Part shown: piece by piece, positions 61,513 to 64,000 of the stretch
Layout: each line of letters begins with the position of its first letter
Position numbering within the stretch: the first letter of the stretch is position 1
NCBI GenBank assembly: GCA_902363835.1
Contig: CABJBM010000020.1
Coordinates: 58,900 to 122,899, forward strand
DNA: 64,000 bases
Direction: 5' to 3'
From: Lachnospiraceae bacterium
Lineage (GTDB): Bacteria; Bacillota; Clostridia; Lachnospirales; Lachnospiraceae
The notes under the pieces: generated by a model
Told to the model about the DNA's origin: nothing
What the model saw: only the letters and a program-made list of their open reading frames with translations
Database searches by the model: none
Made by a program: the position numbers and the translations under genes

Positions 61513-63174
61513 TTATTTATTATTTTTTATAAATTCTAATGTTAGTTTGTATTCGTCTGCAAAGTTAAACTTAATTTCGATTTTGTCTTTTTCATAAATA
61601 TGTATTTTATCTACCAATTCAATTAGAATCTTGTTGTCAAGTTCGGTGATGTTCTCATGTCTACAAAATGTTTCTAAGTATTGATTATTTTGTTGTACAT
61701 TTGATTCTAGTTGTATTTTTTCTCGTTGTAATTCTTCCCCTTCATTTTTGAGTTGTTGTATCTTATCTTCGGTCTTCATTCTCATACGGTTGTGTTGTTC
61801 TCTTGTGATATCGCCATTTTTCCAATCAATATATAAATTATCTTGAATATTTTCTTGTTTGATTAATGCATTTTTGTTTGAGCTAAGTAGGCTTTCAATT
61901 CGTTTTGAGGTTTTGTTGATTTTTTCAGATTTGCTTATTTTATCAACTTTTTCTCTTAGTGATACAGCAAGAGCAACTTGTAATTGAATTGTCTTTAAAA
62001 CGACTTCGGTTAATACGTCCTCTCGGGTCGTGTGCTTCGTGCAAGCGGTTTTTGAACGCTTTAAGTAGGTGGAGCAGTAATAATAGTTAATGTTCTTTGC
62101 CTTCTTTGCTATCATGGCTTTTTTACAGTCTCCGCAAACAAGATAACCACTAAACAAGTAAGTGTGTTTTTGTGTCGGTGCCGTCCTGGTATCTCTTGTC
62201 AATAATTTTTGTGTGAGTTCATAAGTTCGAAGCTCAATAATCGCTTCATGGGTATTTTCTACCAGTTCGCTACTGTCTTTTTCTTCATAGTCTAATTTAA
62301 CCACTTTTTTTCGATTTGGCATAAATATTGTTTGGCTGTGGTGTTGGTCCATATTACCAATATAGTATTCACGGGTTAAAATATTTCTAACGGTGCTTTC
62401 ACTCCACAACCCGCAGTTATCAGTAGCACTTTTAAAATTTAAGCCTTGTTCTTTTTTGTATTGGGTTGGGTTTGCAATGCCTAAAGTATTTAGTTTTTCC
62501 ACGATTCGACGAATGCTCATTCGCTCATATACAAACCAGTTATAAATGTCTTTTACAACTTCAGCGGCTTCATCGTCCACTAGCAGTTTGTTTTTATTAT
62601 CATGGTCTTTTTTATAACCATATGGAGCGAATGAACCAACGAACAATCCACGTTTACGGCGATTTGCTAATTTATCTTTTATTTTTAATGAGTTTTCGAT
62701 TGGCATATTTGCGTTGGTCATACCTTGGAATTTGACGTCCATTGAATAAATCCGGTCTGGATCGTAATAGGTATCTAATTGGGGAAGAATACAACTAATG
62801 ATTCTTGTTTTCTTTTCTCTAAAATAGTATTCCAAATATTGTTTTTGGTCGGCATCGTTTCGAAACATTCTTGATAAATCGCATACAATCAAACCGTTAA
62901 TAATTCCATTTTCAATGTCTTTAATTGCCCGTTGAAAGTCGTTACGACTGTCATACATTCCACTCGTTCCATCATCAACATAAGTACCAGCAATTACAAT
63001 ATGTTCACCGTTTCTTATTAAGTTGTCAATATGATTATCTAATGTCATATCCTGACTGATAATTGAGCGACTGTCACCTGCTAGTAAATCTTCTTTTGAT
63101 AACCTTAAATATTTTCCCAGTCTCCAGATTTTTTTACCATTTTCTTCACTCGGATTCTTTCTAATTCGTGCCAT
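61513..63174 (-). CDS. Large serine recombinase of element 2
   Basis: The protein has 553 residues. The catalytic domain has the Ser in [10 protein letters not shown], Arg in YDSRNDFQRA and CDLSRMFRND. A Recombinase domain follows (APYGYKKDHDNKNKLLVDDE, YYIGNMDQHHS), then a zinc ribbon (GYLVCGDCKKAMIAKK, YYCSTYLKRSKTACTKH) and a long coiled coil (about 420-520). It belongs to the same class as the element 1 enzyme but is clearly divergent from it, as are the arms of the two att sites. The gene points inward, with its start nearer to the right end. It should act on the AC junctions at 52594 and 63553. Confidence 0.93.
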   Translation of the reverse strand: MARIRKNPSEENGKKIWRLGKYLRLSKEDLLAGDSRSIISQDMTLDNHIDNLIRNGEHIVIAGTYVDDGTSGMYDSRNDFQRAIKDIENGIINGLIVCDLSRMFRNDADQKQYLEYYFREKKTRIISCILPQLDTYYDPDRIYSMDVKFQGMTNANMPIENSLKIKDKLANRRKRGLFVGSFAPYGYKKDHDNKNKLLVDDEAAEVVKDIYNWFVYERMSIRRIVEKLNTLGIANPTQYKKEQGLNFKSATDNCGLWSESTVRNILTREYYIGNMDQHHSQTIFMPNRKKVVKLDYEEKDSSELVENTHEAIIELRTYELTQKLLTRDTRTAPTQKHTYLFSGYLVCGDCKKAMIAKKAKNINYYYCSTYLKRSKTACTKHTTREDVLTEVVLKTIQLQVALAVSLREKVDKISKSEKINKTSKRIESLLSSNKNALIKQENIQDNLYIDWKNGDITREQHNRMRMKTEDKIQQLKNEGEELQREKIQLESNVQQNNQYLETFCRHENITELDNKILIELVDKIHIYEKDKIEIKFNFADEYKLTLEFIKNNK

Positions 63175-63187
63175 AACTTAATTACCA

Positions 63188-63460
63188 TTATAGCCTTTCA
63201 TTTAAACATTCAATCAAATAACGTTCTATACATTCATCAATTGTAAGGTCAGTATCAGCAAAAGACATTTTAACAATGACGTTACCACACTTTACAAAGT
63301 ATGGGTTCTGTGTTGCTTCTAAATAATTCGTTATTCGTTCGTATTTGCCTTTTTTTGGGTCAATATTGATATTGTCAATATCGATTACCTTATTACTGTT
63401 AATTTCCTTTAAATCAATGCTTTTAAACGCTTCTAACTCATGCAAGGTCATTTGTTTCAC
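63188..63460 (-). CDS. Small protein upstream of the element 2 recombinase
   Basis: The 90-residue protein (KQMTLHELEAFKSIDLKEIN, NPYFVKCGNVIVKMSFADTD, LTIDECIERYLIECLNERL) resembles small DUF6870/TnpW-like proteins found beside recombinases on clostridial transposons; the match is from memory and not secure. It is 13 bp before the recombinase start, likely in one transcript, and is a candidate recombination directionality factor. Its place matches the gene at 50603 in element 1. Confidence 0.6.
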   Translation of the reverse strand: MKQMTLHELEAFKSIDLKEINSNKVIDIDNINIDPKKGKYERITNYLEATQNPYFVKCGNVIVKMSFADTDLTIDECIERYLIECLNERL

Positions 63461-63518
63461 CTCTAACTTACTTTAAAACATTTTATGCAAGTTAGATTTA
63501 TACATGATGCTTTGATTA

Positions 63519-64000
<482 letters not shown>

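Overview
The window reads as chromosomal DNA from an anaerobic, Gram-positive, spore-forming Clostridia-type bacterium, most like a Lachnospiraceae member (Lacrimispora/Enterocloster-like). This is an inference from gene content: a split transketolase with a short transaldolase, a fucose locus run by a YesM/YesN-type two-component system, many lipoprotein-type ABC binding proteins, and a collagen-like surface protein. No rRNA, tRNA or CRISPR array was seen.

Layout. 1-3000: end of a ROK-family gene, then a transaldolase/split-transketolase operon. 3000-5912: a P2-type cation ATPase behind a probable manganese (yybP-ykoY) riboswitch with tandem terminators. 6127-20031: a complete L-fucose locus (AraC regulator, isomerase, FGGY kinase, aldolase, mutarotase, response regulator, histidine kinase, membrane-anchored sugar-binding sensor, ribose-type ABC importer). 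20389-30269: GntR regulator, PLP-dependent DegT-like protein, five-gene oligopeptide-type ABC importer, creatininase-family amidohydrolase and M42 peptidase. 30700-33914: an SsuABC/TauABC-type importer headed by a Cys-rich protein. 34132-38374: MarR regulator and a heterodimeric ABC exporter. 38653-43306: siderophore-type importer, esterase and AraC regulator. The two importer loci (30.7 kb and 38.7 kb) carry the same TTAG-N6-CTAAC operator-like palindrome over the transcription start, so they probably answer to one metal-responsive regulator. 43-47.5 kb: small genes and decayed insertion sequences.

The most interesting part is 47753-64000. One long collagen-like (Gly-X-Thr) gene is cut into three pieces by two different elements, each carrying its own large serine recombinase. 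Element 1 is 48304-52415 (4,112 bp); element 2 is 52596-63554 (10,959 bp). I could place both recombination sites: each is flanked by the core dinucleotide AC in direct orientation, with inverted-repeat arms inside the element. Joining the flanks at AC restores the Gly-X-Y register exactly, with no lost or gained base, at both sites. The arrangement is like the sporulation-time intervening elements of Bacilli and Clostridia (skin in sigK, SP-beta in spsM), but with two elements in series in one collagen-like, plausibly spore-surface, gene.

The two elements have different cargo but share a roughly 350-bp non-coding block with three hairpins. Two of its stems differ in sequence between the copies yet keep pairing, and a 13-nt loop is identical. 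In both elements the block lies beside a minus-strand XRE regulator. Element 2 also carries a mobilisation module (coupling ATPase, replication-relaxation protein, oriT-like cruciform), a cell-wall-binding secreted protein under a three-operator switch, and a four-gene membrane cassette: CDP-alcohol phosphatidyltransferase, DUF92 protein, unknown membrane protein and trans-isoprenyl diphosphate synthase. The cassette looks like an undescribed isoprenoid-lipid pathway.
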